From Gammaproteobacteria bacterium (GTDB lineage Bacteria > Pseudomonadota > Gammaproteobacteria > Steroidobacterales > Steroidobacteraceae), in assembly GCA_027459765.1 (NCBI GenBank), contig DAIDHD010000001.1, positions 1 to 48,883 on the forward strand: 48,883 nucleotides of DNA. Direction: 5' to 3'. Each line of letters begins with the position of its first letter. The stretch's first letter is position 1. Both the position numbers and the translations under genes were made by a program. The notes under the pieces were generated by a model. It ran no database searches and was not told the DNA's origin. It saw nothing but the letters and a program-made list of their open reading frames with translations. Shown here in pieces: positions 16,322 through 30,734 of the stretch.

Positions 16322-17872
16322 ATGGCCGCAAACGTCCGCAACCTCGATGTGGTGCTTGCCGTCGCGGTCGCCGCCGTGCTGTCGGCGGCGTGCGTGGGGC
16401 CCAACTTTCATCGGCCGGCAGCGCCGGCGGGCGCCGGCTATGCGCCCACGCCCTGGCCGGAGCGGACCGCGGCCGCGCCCGTGGCAGGCGGCGAGTCGCA
16501 GCGGTTCGCCGGCGACCATCCGGTAGGCGGTCGCTGGTGGCGGGAATTCGGCAGCGAACCGCTCGATGCGTTGGTCGAGCGGGCGCTGGCGCGCAATCCG
16601 ACGATACGGGCGGCGCAGGCCGCCTTGCGTCAGGCGCAGGAATTGGAATTGGCGCAGCGGGGATTCTTCTACCCCGCGCTCGGCCTCGGCTACGCCTTCG
16701 AGCGCCAGAAGGTGGCGGGCAACCTCTCCAACAGCGTGGCACCCGGGGTGCAGGGCAACGGCACGGTGATCGCGCCGGTTCAGAACCCGAGCGCAATCCC
16801 GCACAACCAGCCGTTGTATTACAACTTTCACACCGCGCAGCTCTCGGTGGGCTACACGCCCGACGTCTTCGGCGCCAATGCACGCGCGGTCGAGGCGCTC
16901 GCGGCGGGCACGGAGGCCCAGCGTTTCGCACTCGACGCGGCGTACGTGGCGCTGGCCGCCAACGTGGTGGGGGCCGCCATCCAGGAGGCGGCCACGCGGG
17001 AGCAGATCGCCGCGGTGGACGCCATCATTGAGCAGAACCGGCACGCGCTGGAGATTCTCGAGCGCCAGCTGGCCGACGGCTACGCCATGCGGGCAGACGT
17101 CGCCGCGCAGGAAGCGCAGCTCGCCCAGGCGGCGGCCTTGCGGCCACCGCTCGAGAAGCAGCTCGAACAGACCCGAGATCTGCTGCGCGCGCTGGTCGGC
17201 AACCTGCCCAACCAGGAGCTGGAGGAGACCTTTCGACTCGACCAGTTGCACCTGCCGGCGGAGTTGCCGGTTTCGGTCCCCTCGGCGCTGATAGCGCAAC
17301 GGCCGGACGTGCGCGCCGCCGAGGCGCTGCTGCACGCCGCCAACGCCGATGTCGGCGTAGCGGTGGCCGCGCGCTTTCCGCAGTTCTCGATCACCGGCGC
17401 GGTGGGCGGGACCGCCACCGAGTTTTCGCAGATGTTCGCCTCCGGTGGCCCGTTCTGGAACCTGATCGGCGGCGTGACGCAGCCCGTATTCGTGGGCGGC
17501 ACGCTGCTGCACCGGCAGCGGGCGGCCGAGGAGGGCCTGAGGCAGGCGGCTGCGCAGTACCAGGCCGCCGTGTTGGCCGCATATCAGGACGTGGCCGACA
17601 CGTTGCACGCGGTCATTGCGGATGCGGACGGCCTGCGTGCGGCCGCCGACTACGAAACGGCCGCGCGGGTCGAGCTCGACGTGGCCCGCAAGCAGCGGCG
17701 AGCCGGCCTCATCGGCGAGCTCGTGCTGCTGCAGGCGGAGCAGGCCTACCAGCAGGCGCTGATCAGTCGCGTCCAGGCACAGGGGCTGCGCTTCGCCGAC
17801 GCCACCGCTCTGTACGTGGCACTCGGCGGTGGCTGGTGGCAAAAGGACGCACCGCCGCTCGCCCTCAAATAG
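16322..17872 (+). CDS. outer-membrane efflux factor lipoprotein (NodT/TolC type)
   Basis: The protein has 516 residues with a lipoprotein signal ending LSAAC (Cys24), then GPNFHRP, typical of NodT-family outer-membrane factors. Two repeated OEP domains follow (about 75-270 and 290-500: RWWREFGSEPLD, LVERALARNP, RPDVRAAEALLHAANADVG). It forms the trimeric channel for the RND pump encoded divergently. An in-frame ATC/ATT-type extension upstream to 16271 lies across the palindrome and is unlikely; the start at 16322 puts the lipobox in place. Confidence 0.92.
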   Translation: MAANVRNLDVVLAVAVAAVLSAACVGPNFHRPAAPAGAGYAPTPWPERTAAAPVAGGESQRFAGDHPVGGRWWREFGSEPLDALVERALARNPTIRAAQAALRQAQELELAQRGFFYPALGLGYAFERQKVAGNLSNSVAPGVQGNGTVIAPVQNPSAIPHNQPLYYNFHTAQLSVGYTPDVFGANARAVEALAAGTEAQRFALDAAYVALAANVVGAAIQEAATREQIAAVDAIIEQNRHALEILERQLADGYAMRADVAAQEAQLAQAAALRPPLEKQLEQTRDLLRALVGNLPNQELEETFRLDQLHLPAELPVSVPSALIAQRPDVRAAEALLHAANADVGVAVAARFPQFSITGAVGGTATEFSQMFASGGPFWNLIGGVTQPVFVGGTLLHRQRAAEEGLRQAAAQYQAAVLAAYQDVADTLHAVIADADGLRAAADYETAARVELDVARKQRRAGLIGELVLLQAEQAYQQALISRVQAQGLRFADATALYVALGGGWWQKDAPPLALK

Positions 17873-17879
17873 GCGAACG

Positions 17880-19523
17880 TCAGAAATGGAACACCGCGTC
17901 CATGGCGAACATCGCCTGGGAACGCTTGCCGCCGTTTTGCGGGAAGCTCAACGAGCGGCCGCCGCTGGTATAGGTGCAGGTCGACACCCCGGTCAGCGCC
18001 GGTACGTAGCACGGATTGTCATAGGCGAACCCCGTGATGGCCGCGTTCGGCGCCGACACCTGCCGCTCGTAGCGGGCTTCGGGGCGCAGCTCGAGCGCAT
18101 CGCCGACCCAGTGCGTATAGCCTAAGTCGAATTCGACGAACCGGCCCTTGAAGCCGGTGCGCTGGCCCGTGGCGTCGTCGAAATAGTCGCTGCGCCAGGT
18201 GACGATGTCGTGCGGGCCGACGGTGTAGTTGACGTAATTCACGAACGCCCACTCGTGCGAGGTGCAGGTGACGGCGCCCGGATTGCTGCACTGGGCACCG
18301 GACGGGGCGCCGATGTTGTATTCGGGCGGCGGGAACATCGCCGCGAGAATCGCCGCGCCCTGCGGGTTGAGGATGTTGGGCGTGTCCTTCTGCCACATGT
18401 ACCAGGCCTCCGTGTCGATGTGCCAGTGCTCGTCGAACTTGTGATACCAGGTGAGCACGGCGTGCTGCACGTTGTTCCAGCCGAATTTCTGGCTGTTGAG
18501 CCCGTTCATGCAGGGGTATAGCGCGTCGTTGCCCGAGTCCGTGGTGTAGATCACGCAGGCCGCCGGCGTGAACTGCCGCAGGCCCTTGTCGGTGGGCGCG
18601 ATGTCGTTGCCCGCCGACACCTCGAGCTGCACCTTCCAGTTCTTGTCGAGCATGGTGGTGGAGACGATGCCGTGCTGGGTGTACGGGTCGTAGGTATAGA
18701 GCAGCGAGTGGCTGTAGGTGATGTTGTTCGGGGCGAGCTGGGCTTCGATGTCGGGAATGGAAATGTAGCGTCCGATGCGTAGATTCTCGCCCTCGAAGAA
18801 GTTCGGAAAGTAGAAATCGAGGTAGTACATCACCGGGTCGAAGCCGTAGAGCCGCTCGTACCGGGTGTACTGGTTGCTCAGAATGCCGTTCGAGAAGGTG
18901 TACTTGTAATCGCTGCCGTACAGCAGCGCGACCCGAAAGCCCCAGTCGGCGTGGTCGCGCTGGATCTCGTCCGGCGTGCGCTCGACGTAGAACGCGGCCT
19001 GGTCGAGCTGCACGGTATTGGGCTGGTAGGAGTAGGCCGCCGGATAATTGCCGCCGGTACCCGTGATCTTGTTGAAGCCGAGGTTCGAGGTGCTGATGTT
19101 GCCGCCGGGCTGCAGCCAGCCGTAGAGCGTCACACGGCTGTCATACCAGGACTTGCCGTGCGGCCCGCAGTAGATCGCGTCGGTGAGCGCGTTGCCGTAG
19201 CGGTTTTCGTAGCCGATGAGATTGGTGCCGCCCTCGTTCCAAACGGCATAAGGCCAGGGCGGGTTCGACACGGGAGGAGCCGGCAGATCCGCGCGGTGGC
19301 CGGCCGCCTCGGCGTCGAAAGGCGCGTTCGGATCGGGCGTCGCCGCCGGCACATCGCCCGTGAACAGGTGCCGCTGGTAACTCTGCGCGAGCCGCGTCCA
19401 AAAGCCTAAGTCCGCGGAGCCCTTGGCACAGCCGTCGATGGGCCCGGAATCGGCCATGGCCAACGGCGCGGCAAGAGTGAGCGACACGGCGAGCAGCCAG
19501 GGCGAGAGGCGTGGCGCGAACAT
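17880..19523 (-). CDS. outer-membrane beta-barrel porin (BBP2-like)
   Basis: The protein has 547 residues: a signal peptide (MFAPRLSPWLLAVSLTLA, cleavage after AMA), then a long Tyr/Trp/Asn-rich region with alternating hydrophobic strands. It ends in VFHF with the terminal Phe used for barrel insertion. I associate RIGRYISIPDIE and the late VEFDLGYTHWVGD with the OMP_BBP2 porin family. It has paired cysteines (NPCYVP/STCTY, AQCSNPGAVTC, AACVIY/YPCMNG) likely to form loop disulfides. It lies convergent to the outer-membrane factor gene; the two stops are 7 bases apart. Substrate unknown. Confidence 0.82.
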   Translation of the reverse strand: MFAPRLSPWLLAVSLTLAAPLAMADSGPIDGCAKGSADLGFWTRLAQSYQRHLFTGDVPAATPDPNAPFDAEAAGHRADLPAPPVSNPPWPYAVWNEGGTNLIGYENRYGNALTDAIYCGPHGKSWYDSRVTLYGWLQPGGNISTSNLGFNKITGTGGNYPAAYSYQPNTVQLDQAAFYVERTPDEIQRDHADWGFRVALLYGSDYKYTFSNGILSNQYTRYERLYGFDPVMYYLDFYFPNFFEGENLRIGRYISIPDIEAQLAPNNITYSHSLLYTYDPYTQHGIVSTTMLDKNWKVQLEVSAGNDIAPTDKGLRQFTPAACVIYTTDSGNDALYPCMNGLNSQKFGWNNVQHAVLTWYHKFDEHWHIDTEAWYMWQKDTPNILNPQGAAILAAMFPPPEYNIGAPSGAQCSNPGAVTCTSHEWAFVNYVNYTVGPHDIVTWRSDYFDDATGQRTGFKGRFVEFDLGYTHWVGDALELRPEARYERQVSAPNAAITGFAYDNPCYVPALTGVSTCTYTSGGRSLSFPQNGGKRSQAMFAMDAVFHF

Positions 19524-19550
19524 GGGGCAACCTCGTGATCGAGGCGCCAC

Positions 19551-19556
19551 ACTATA
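19551..19556 (-). promoter_or_regulatory. possible -10 element of the porin gene
   Basis: TATAGT on the minus strand lies 28 bases upstream of the porin ATG, in an AT-richer pocket. No convincing -35 is seen 16-18 bases further up, so the call rests on one hexamer. Confidence 0.3.
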
Positions 19557-19684
19557 GGAATCGGCGCGAAAAGCCGCTGCGGGAAACCGCGCCCGTGGTG
19601 TAAAGAACCCGTAATTTCGCGTCGTGGCGTGGCTGCGGCCGCTGCGTGCCGATGACTGCCGTTCGCGGCTCACGGGCACTCCGT

Positions 19685-21166
19685 TCAGTCGTCGCGGGAC
19701 GGGGTGTCCTTCGGCTTGGACGGAGCCGTGGCGCCGGCGAGCTTGGCGTCGATCGCGGCATCGCGCGCCGTCGCGTCCAGTTTGCCGGGGCGCCGCCAGC
19801 CCTCGACCGTGACCTGCGGTGCGCGGGTCAGCACGAGCTTGCCCGGCGGCACGTTCTGCGCAATGGTCGAGCCCGCGCCCGTGGTCGAGCCCGCGCCGAT
19901 GCGCACGGGCGCGACCATCATGGTGCCGGAGCCGATGAACGCGCCATCCTCGATCACCGTCGGCCACTTGTTGGCGCCGTCGTAGTTGCAGGTGATGCTG
20001 CCGGCGCCGACGTTGACGTTCGCACCGACCCGCGAGTCGCCGATGTAGGTGAGGTGATTGGCCTTGCTGCCGGCGCCGATCCGGCTCGCCTTGACCTCGA
20101 CGAAATTGCCGATGTGCACATCGTCGTGCAACTCCGCGCCCGGCCGCAGCCGCGCGAACGGCCCGATCCGGCAGCGCCGGGCGATGGTGCTCTCCTCGAG
20201 GAAACAATGGCCGACGATCTCGGTGTCGTCGCCTACGCTGGTGTCGCGTAGCACGCAGTTCGGTCCGATGCGCACTCGATCACCGAGCACGACCCTGCCC
20301 TCGAACACCGCATTGACGTCGATGACGACGTCGCGGCCGACGGTGAGCTCGCCGCGCACGTCGATCCGCGCGGGGTCGACGAGCGTCGCCCCGGCGCGCA
20401 TCAGGTCGGTCGCGCGGCGCCGGCGCAAGCGCGCCTCGGCGAGTGCGAGCTGCTCGCGATCGTTGACGCCGAGAACGTCGGCCTCGTCGTCGGCCGGCAC
20501 GGCGGCCACCGGGTAGCCGCTCTGCACCGCCGCGGCAACCACGTCGGTCAAATAGAACTCGCCCTGGGAATTGTCGTTGCGCAGGCCGAGGAGCCAGGCT
20601 CGCAGGGACGCGGCGCGCGCGGCGAGCAGGCCGGTGTTGATCTCGCTGATGGCGCGCTCGGCTTCGGACGCATCGCGGTGCTCGACGATGGCGCGCACGG
20701 CGCCGCCCGGTGCGCGTACCACGCGCCCGTAGCCGGTGGGGTCGCGCGCCTCGACGGTGAGGACGGCGAGCGCGCCCGCGCCGCCACCCGCGCCGGGGCC
20801 GGCGCCCGTCTCGGCTGCCGCGAGGAGCCGCCGCAATGTGTCTTCGGTGACCAGGGGCACGTCGCCGTACAGCACCAGCACCGTGTGGTCGTCGGGCACC
20901 AAGGGCAACGCCTGCATCACCGCGTGGCCGGTGCCGAGCTGGGCGTGCTGCGCCACCCACTCGACCGGCGCATCGGCGAGGCGCGCCTGCACCTGGGAAC
21001 CGCCGTGGCCGAAGACGACGTAGACGGCGTCCGGCGCGAGTCGGCGGGCGGTGGCGATGACGTGTTCGAGCAGTGGTGCGCCGCCGAGCGGCTGCAGCAC
21101 CTTGGGCAGGTCGGAGTTCATCCGCTTGCCCTGTCCCGCGGCGAGTATGACGACGGAGAGCGGCAT
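19685..21166 (-). CDS. glmU: bifunctional GlcNAc-1-P uridyltransferase / GlcN-1-P acetyltransferase
   Basis: This 493-residue enzyme makes UDP-GlcNAc in two steps from GlcN-1-P. The N-terminal Rossmann domain shows LAAGQGKRMNSDLPKVL, LGTGHAV, YGDVPL and INTGL. The C-terminal left-handed beta-helix has hexapeptide repeats (about 255-440), with KASRIGAGSKANHLTYIGD and NYDGANKW at the acetyltransfer site. A Gly/Ala-rich insert (about residues 120-131) lengthens a loop, and the tail after 465 is disordered, explaining the length above the usual 455. It follows atpC by 26 bases, the conserved gammaproteobacterial order. Confidence 0.97.
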   Translation of the reverse strand: MPLSVVILAAGQGKRMNSDLPKVLQPLGGAPLLEHVIATARRLAPDAVYVVFGHGGSQVQARLADAPVEWVAQHAQLGTGHAVMQALPLVPDDHTVLVLYGDVPLVTEDTLRRLLAAAETGAGPGAGGGAGALAVLTVEARDPTGYGRVVRAPGGAVRAIVEHRDASEAERAISEINTGLLAARAASLRAWLLGLRNDNSQGEFYLTDVVAAAVQSGYPVAAVPADDEADVLGVNDREQLALAEARLRRRRATDLMRAGATLVDPARIDVRGELTVGRDVVIDVNAVFEGRVVLGDRVRIGPNCVLRDTSVGDDTEIVGHCFLEESTIARRCRIGPFARLRPGAELHDDVHIGNFVEVKASRIGAGSKANHLTYIGDSRVGANVNVGAGSITCNYDGANKWPTVIEDGAFIGSGTMMVAPVRIGAGSTTGAGSTIAQNVPPGKLVLTRAPQVTVEGWRRPGKLDATARDAAIDAKLAGATAPSKPKDTPSRDD

Positions 21167-21192
21167 GCGGACGAGTTGCGGCGGCGCTGCGG

Positions 21193-21609
21193 CTAGCGCT
21201 TCTTGCGCAATCGCTCGATGGCGCGCAACTGCGCGGCCGCGCGCACGAGTTCGCTCTGCGCCTCGGCGAGCTCCAGCTTGTCGGTGCGCTCGCGGATGGC
21301 GTCCTCGGCGCGCTTTTTGGCTTCGATCGCGGCCGCCTCGTCGAGGTCGTGGGCGCGCACCGCGGTGTCGGCGAGCACCGTCACCGCGTACGGCTGGATC
21401 TCGATGGTGCCGCCACCGACGAAGAAGTCGTGTTCCTCGCCGCCGCTCTGCACGCGGACCTCACCGGCCTTGAGCGTGGTGAGCAGCGGCGCGTGCCGCG
21501 GGGCGATGCCGAGTTCGCCCTCGCGCGCGGGCACAAACACCATGCTCGCCTCGCCGGAGAACAGCTGCCCTTCGGGGCTCACAATATCGACGTGGATGGT
21601 ATGGGCCAT
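21193..21609 (-). CDS. atpC: ATP synthase F1 epsilon subunit
   Basis: The protein has 138 residues: an N-terminal beta-sandwich (IHVDIVSPEGQLFSGEA, GELGIAPRHAPLLT) and a C-terminal two-helix hairpin rich in Ala/Glu/Arg that acts as a rotary brake. It belongs to the central stalk with gamma. Last F1Fo gene; six bases after atpD. Confidence 0.96.
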   Translation of the reverse strand: MAHTIHVDIVSPEGQLFSGEASMVFVPAREGELGIAPRHAPLLTTLKAGEVRVQSGGEEHDFFVGGGTIEIQPYAVTVLADTAVRAHDLDEAAAIEAKKRAEDAIRERTDKLELAEAQSELVRAAAQLRAIERLRKKR

Positions 21610-21615
21610 GGGGGC

Positions 21616-23911
<2,296 letters not shown>

Positions 23912-23912
23912 G

Positions 23913-25448
<1,536 letters not shown>

Positions 25449-25466
25449 GGTTGGTCTTTCCTAAGT

Positions 25467-26003
25467 TCAAGAACCCAATTCGACCGCCAGCCGCGTGAGG
25501 CGGCCCCGGATGGACCCGTCGATCACCTGATCGCCGGCCCGGATCACCGCGCCGCCGAGCAGGTCGGGGTCGATGCGGGTGGAGAGGCGAACGCGCCGCC
25601 CGAAACGCCGCTCGAGCGAGGCGGCAAGCTTGGCCGACTGGGTCTCGTCGAGCGCCGTCGCGGCCGTGACTTCGACGTCGATCTCGTTCTCGTAGGCGTG
25701 CTTCAGCTGTGCGTACTGTGCGGCGATCTGCGGCAGCAGCGCGAGACGCTTGTTCTCCGCGAGCAGGCCGACGAAGTTGGCCCACGGCGCGTCGATGGAC
25801 GCGCCACCGAGACCCGCGAACGCGGCCTGCAGCTCGGCCACCGACAGCGCCGGATCGGCGAGACGCGCCGCGGCTTTCGCGTCGGCGACGAGGGCCGCCG
25901 CCCCGGCGAGCGCCTGGCTCCAGGCGGCGAGCGCCTTCGCGTCGCGGGCGACGAGAAAGGCGGCCTTCGCGTACGGCCGGGCGATGGTGGCGGCTTCAGC
26001 CAT
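25467..26003 (-). CDS. atpH: ATP synthase F1 delta subunit (OSCP)
   Basis: The 178-residue peripheral-stalk cap has the N-terminal six-helix bundle (TIARPYAKAAFLVARD) and the C-terminal strand motif with IDPDLLGGAVIRAGDQVIDGSIRGRL, quoted as IDPDLLGGAVI and DGSIRGRLTRL. Its start overlaps the end of atpF by eight bases. Confidence 0.96.
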   Translation of the reverse strand: MAEAATIARPYAKAAFLVARDAKALAAWSQALAGAAALVADAKAAARLADPALSVAELQAAFAGLGGASIDAPWANFVGLLAENKRLALLPQIAAQYAQLKHAYENEIDVEVTAATALDETQSAKLAASLERRFGRRVRLSTRIDPDLLGGAVIRAGDQVIDGSIRGRLTRLAVELGS

Positions 26004-26475
26004 TCACGAGCTCCAATTCGAGCTTGTCGAGCAACGCCGCGTGCGTCCTGGCGTCGATTTCGCGCGCGAGAAGCTGCGAGGCGCCCTGTACGGCGAGCGT
26101 GGCGACCTGCTTGCGCAGGCCCTCGCGCGCGCGCGCGGCCTCGAGAACGATCTCTTCCTGCGCCTGCGTGAGCAGGCGCTGGGCTTCGGCGGTGGCGGTG
26201 TGCTTCGCCTCCTCGACGATCTCGGCGGCGCGCTTGCTCGCCTGGTCGACGATCTGCGCGGCCTTGTCGCGGGCCTCGCGCACGATCTCGCGCGCCTTGG
26301 CCTGGGCCTCCTCCAGGTCCTTCTGGGCCTGGTTGCCGGCGGCGAGGCCGGCGGCGATCTTCTTCTGGCGCTCCTCGATGGCCGCCATCAGCGGCGGCCA
26401 CAGGAAGCGCATGACCACCAGGACGACCGCGAAGAACGCGACGCCTTGAATGATGAGCGTGACTGCTATGTCCAT
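25996..26475 (-). CDS. atpF: ATP synthase Fo subunit b
   Basis: The protein has 159 residues: one N-terminal membrane helix (about 5-27) followed by a long charged Ala/Glu/Lys/Arg coiled coil with no breaking residues. This is the dimeric peripheral stalk. Length is typical (156 in E. coli). Confidence 0.95.
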   Translation of the reverse strand: MDIAVTLIIQGVAFFAVVLVVMRFLWPPLMAAIEERQKKIAAGLAAGNQAQKDLEEAQAKAREIVREARDKAAQIVDQASKRAAEIVEEAKHTATAEAQRLLTQAQEEIVLEAARAREGLRKQVATLAVQGASQLLAREIDARTHAALLDKLELELVNG

Positions 26476-26535
26476 TCGACCTTGGCTCCTGGCGGCCGAT
26501 CCGCTGCCGAATCGGCCGGTTGCCGCGTGCGATCG

Positions 26536-28081
<1,546 letters not shown>

Positions 28082-28185
28082 CGCGAAGGGGGCCGACGCA
28101 AGACCGGCTTGCGGCACGCGCCCATCCGCAGGTCCTCTTCGATCGAAAGGTCCATGGCGCGCCGCCGCTCGAAAAAAGCCGGCGC

Positions 28186-28214
28186 ATTATAGTGACGCGC
28201 GCCTCGACTCACAA
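28186..28214 (-). promoter_or_regulatory. sigma70 promoter of the atp operon
   Basis: On the minus strand TTGTGA (28214-28209) and TATAAT (28191-28186) are separated by exactly 17 bases. Transcription would start near 28179 and give a leader of about 100 bases before atpI. The rest of the 28118-28344 gap holds a 15-bp direct repeat and no gene. Confidence 0.8.
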
Positions 28215-28286
28215 GGCGCGATTGGCCTTGACGCGGGCCACGGCCGCCGGTTTTACAAAATGGCGCGACGGAAAGTGCGTATGGCG

Positions 28287-28325
28287 CCGCGCCGGCGATT
28301 CTGCCGGTCCCCGCGCCGGCGATTC
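28287..28325. repeat. 15-bp direct repeat between parB and the atp promoter
   Basis: ccgcgccggcgattc occurs at 28287-28301 and again at 28311-28325. Each copy contains the palindrome gcgccggc(g). It is possibly a protein site or part of a parB terminator; nothing more can be said. Confidence 0.5.
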
Positions 28326-28344
28326 CCCCGCGCGGGCGTGCGCC

Positions 28345-29268
28345 TCAGCGGATGTGCGCGAGGATGCCCTCGAGCTCGTCCAGGCTGTTGTACGACACCA
28401 CCAGCCGACCCTTGCCGGAAGCGGCGTGCTGGAACACCACCTTGGCGCCGAGTTTGTCGGCCAGCTCCTGCTCCAGGCGGCGAATGTCCGGATCGGCCGC
28501 CGGCGGCTCCACGGAGGCGGCCGGTGCCGACAGGCGGCGCACCAGCGCCTCGGTTTCACGCACCGAGAGGCCCTTCTTGGCGACCAGGCCGGCGACCTCG
28601 ATCTGCTGCCGGCGGGCCGCGAGCGCGAGCAATGCACGCGCGTGACCCATCTCGATGCTGCGTTGCTCCACGAGCGCCTTCACCTCGTCCGGCAACTCCA
28701 TCAGGCGCAGCAGATTGCTCACCGCCGCGCGCGAGCGGCCCACGGCCTCCGCCGCCTGCTGGTGGGTGAGGCCGAACTCGTCGATCAGCCGGGCGAGGGC
28801 GCGCGCCTCTTCCAGCGGATTCAGGTTCTCGCGCTGAATGTTCTCGATCAGCGCCATGGCGACCGCGGCTTCGTCGGGGACGTCGCGGATCACCGCCGGA
28901 ATGCGCGCGAGACCGGCGAGCTGCGCCGCGCGCCAGCGGCGCTCGCCGGCGATGATCTCGTAGCGCGTCGCCCCGCCCGCGGCGGCCGGCGACAGCGGCC
29001 GTACCAGGATCGGCTGGACCAGGCCCTGGCGCTTGATGGAGTCGGCGAGCTCCTGCAGCGACTCGGTGCGCATGTCGGTGCGCGGCTGGTATTTGCCCCG
29101 CTGCAGCACCTCCACCGGCAACTCGGCGAGCTTGTCCCCGGCCATCAGCGGCTCGGCGCCGGCCGGTGCATCCGGCGCGGTGGCGGCCGGCGGCGTCGCA
29201 ATGCGGCGCGCGAGCAGCGGGGACAGCTCAGCGAGCCCGCGGCCGAGCGACGGCTTCTTAGTGGTCAT
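28345..29268 (-). CDS. parB: chromosome-partitioning protein ParB
   Basis: The protein has 307 residues: an N-terminal CTPase/ParB fold with GERRWRAAQLAG and ENIQRENLNPLEEARA, a helix-turn-helix (THQQAAEAVGRSRAAVSNLLRL, split as THQQAAEAVGRS and RAAVSNLLRL) and a C-terminal dimerisation domain. It binds parS near the origin and loads with CTP. No parS 16-mer is seen in the window. Located 12 bases after parA. Confidence 0.96.
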   Translation of the reverse strand: MTTKKPSLGRGLAELSPLLARRIATPPAATAPDAPAGAEPLMAGDKLAELPVEVLQRGKYQPRTDMRTESLQELADSIKRQGLVQPILVRPLSPAAAGGATRYEIIAGERRWRAAQLAGLARIPAVIRDVPDEAAVAMALIENIQRENLNPLEEARALARLIDEFGLTHQQAAEAVGRSRAAVSNLLRLMELPDEVKALVEQRSIEMGHARALLALAARRQQIEVAGLVAKKGLSVRETEALVRRLSAPAASVEPPAADPDIRRLEQELADKLGAKVVFQHAASGKGRLVVSYNSLDELEGILAHIR

Positions 29269-29280
29269 GCGCGTCTCCGA

Positions 29281-30066
29281 TCATGCCGGAGCCGCCGTCT
29301 GGTCGTCGCGCCGGATCATCTCGCCGGCGAGCGCGAGATAGGCGAGTGCGCCGCGCGACTCCTTGTCGTGGAAGAGAGCCGGCTTGCCGAAGCTGGGAGC
29401 TTCCGCGAGCCGTACGTTGCGCGGGATCAGCGTGCGAAACACCTTCTCGCCGAAGTGTTCCACGAGCTGTGCCGAGACTTCGTTGGCGAGGTTGTTGCGC
29501 GGGTCGTACATGGTGCGCAGCAGACCCTCGATGGCGAGCTCCGGATTGATGCTGGCGCGGATCTGCTCGATGGTCTGCATCAGCGCGGTGAGGCCCTCGA
29601 GCGCGTAGTACTCGCACTGCATCGGCACCATCACCGAGTCGGCGGCCACCAACGCGTTCAGGGTGAGCATGTTGAGCGACGGCGGACAGTCGATGAGCAC
29701 CACGTCGAACTGGTCGCGCAGCGGTGCGAGCGCGTGCCGCAGCTTGAACTCGCGCCCGGCGATCATGCCCACCAGCCGCACCTCGGCGGCGGTGAGATCC
29801 TGGTTGGCGGGCAGCAGCTGAAAGCCGCCGTACTCGACCGGGACGAGCGCCTCGGCGAGCGTGCACTCGCCGAGCAGCACCTCGCAGCTCGTGCGCTCGA
29901 GCGCGTTCTTGTCGACGCCGCATCCCATGGTGGCATTGCCCTGCGGATCGAGGTCGACCAGCAGCACACGCCGCTTGGTGGCGGCGAGGGAGGCCGCAAG
30001 ATTCACGGCGGTGGTGGTCTTGCCGACCCCCCCTTTCTGATTCGCGATGGCGATGACCCGTTTCAT
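29281..30066 (-). CDS. parA: chromosome-partitioning ATPase ParA
   Basis: The 261-residue protein has deviant Walker A KGGVGKTT (11-18), LVDLDPQGN and VLIDCPPSLN. A longer upstream frame exists, but MKRVIAIANQ is the family start and it overlaps the rsmG stop by four bases (30063-30066). Works with ParB to segregate the origin. Confidence 0.96.
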   Translation of the reverse strand: MKRVIAIANQKGGVGKTTTAVNLAASLAATKRRVLLVDLDPQGNATMGCGVDKNALERTSCEVLLGECTLAEALVPVEYGGFQLLPANQDLTAAEVRLVGMIAGREFKLRHALAPLRDQFDVVLIDCPPSLNMLTLNALVAADSVMVPMQCEYYALEGLTALMQTIEQIRASINPELAIEGLLRTMYDPRNNLANEVSAQLVEHFGEKVFRTLIPRNVRLAEAPSFGKPALFHDKESRGALAYLALAGEMIRRDDQTAAPA

Positions 30067-30734
30067 GGCGTGCCCCGGTGGCGCTGTGGCGTCCCGGTGG
30101 CCGTCCGGGGCGGTGAGAGTTCCACAAGATGGCGCTCGGCGTCCAGCCCCGGCGGCTCGAGCCGGTGTACGGCACGGACTTCGACGCCGCGCGGCAATGC
30201 CGCAAGCTCCTCGTCGGGACGCCGCCCCTTCATGGCGAGGAGCCGCCCGCCGGGCGCGCACAGATGTCCGGCGACCCGCGCCAGATCGGCCAGGCTCGCC
30301 ACCGCACGCGCGACCACGGTGTCGAACCGCGCCTCCGGTCGGTATTGCTCGGCGCGCGCATGCACCACCTCGACGTTGCCGAGGCCGAGTCGTTCGGCCG
30401 TTCGGGCCACGAAACGCGCCTTCTTGCCGGTCCCCTCGATCAGCGTGAAGTGTCGCTGCGGCTCGACGATGGCGAGCGGCAGGCCGGGAAAGCCGGCGCC
30501 CGTGCCAACGTCGGCGATGCGGCTGCCGGCGAGGTAGGGGCGCACCGACAGGCTGTCCACCAGGTGCTTGACCAGCATCTCGTCGCGGTTGCGGATGGCG
30601 GTGAGGTTGAAGGACGCGTTGGCTTCCTCGAGCGCGTCGAGCAGGCCGAGCAGCCGCTCGCAGTCGTGCGGCGTCAGCGCGATGCCGAGCGCGGCGGCAT
30701 GGCGCAGGAGCGTGGCCTGCTCCTGCGCGGTCAC
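30063..30734 (-). CDS. rsmG: 16S rRNA (guanine527-N7)-methyltransferase
   Basis: The protein has 223 residues from a GTG start at 30734. SAM-binding loop DVGTGAGFPGLPLAI and VARAVASL are characteristic of RsmG/GidB. The GTG overlaps the stop of the lipoprotein gene (GTGA). It methylates G527 of 16S rRNA; its loss gives low-level streptomycin resistance in other bacteria. In most gammaproteobacteria mnmG lies immediately upstream; here four genes intervene. Confidence 0.95.
   Translation of the reverse strand: MTAQEQATLLRHAAALGIALTPHDCERLLGLLDALEEANASFNLTAIRNRDEMLVKHLVDSLSVRPYLAGSRIADVGTGAGFPGLPLAIVEPQRHFTLIEGTGKKARFVARTAERLGLGNVEVVHARAEQYRPEARFDTVVARAVASLADLARVAGHLCAPGGRLLAMKGRRPDEELAALPRGVEVRAVHRLEPPGLDAERHLVELSPPRTATGTPQRHRGTP

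Noticed and set aside
19524..20207. extension of the porin frame upstream
   Set aside because: It lies over the end of glmU on the same strand in another frame and precedes a proper signal peptide at 19523.
28118..30734. parS or DnaA boxes expected near parAB
   Set aside because: No sequence close to TGTTTCACGTGAAACA or TTATCCACA was seen, so no origin is claimed.
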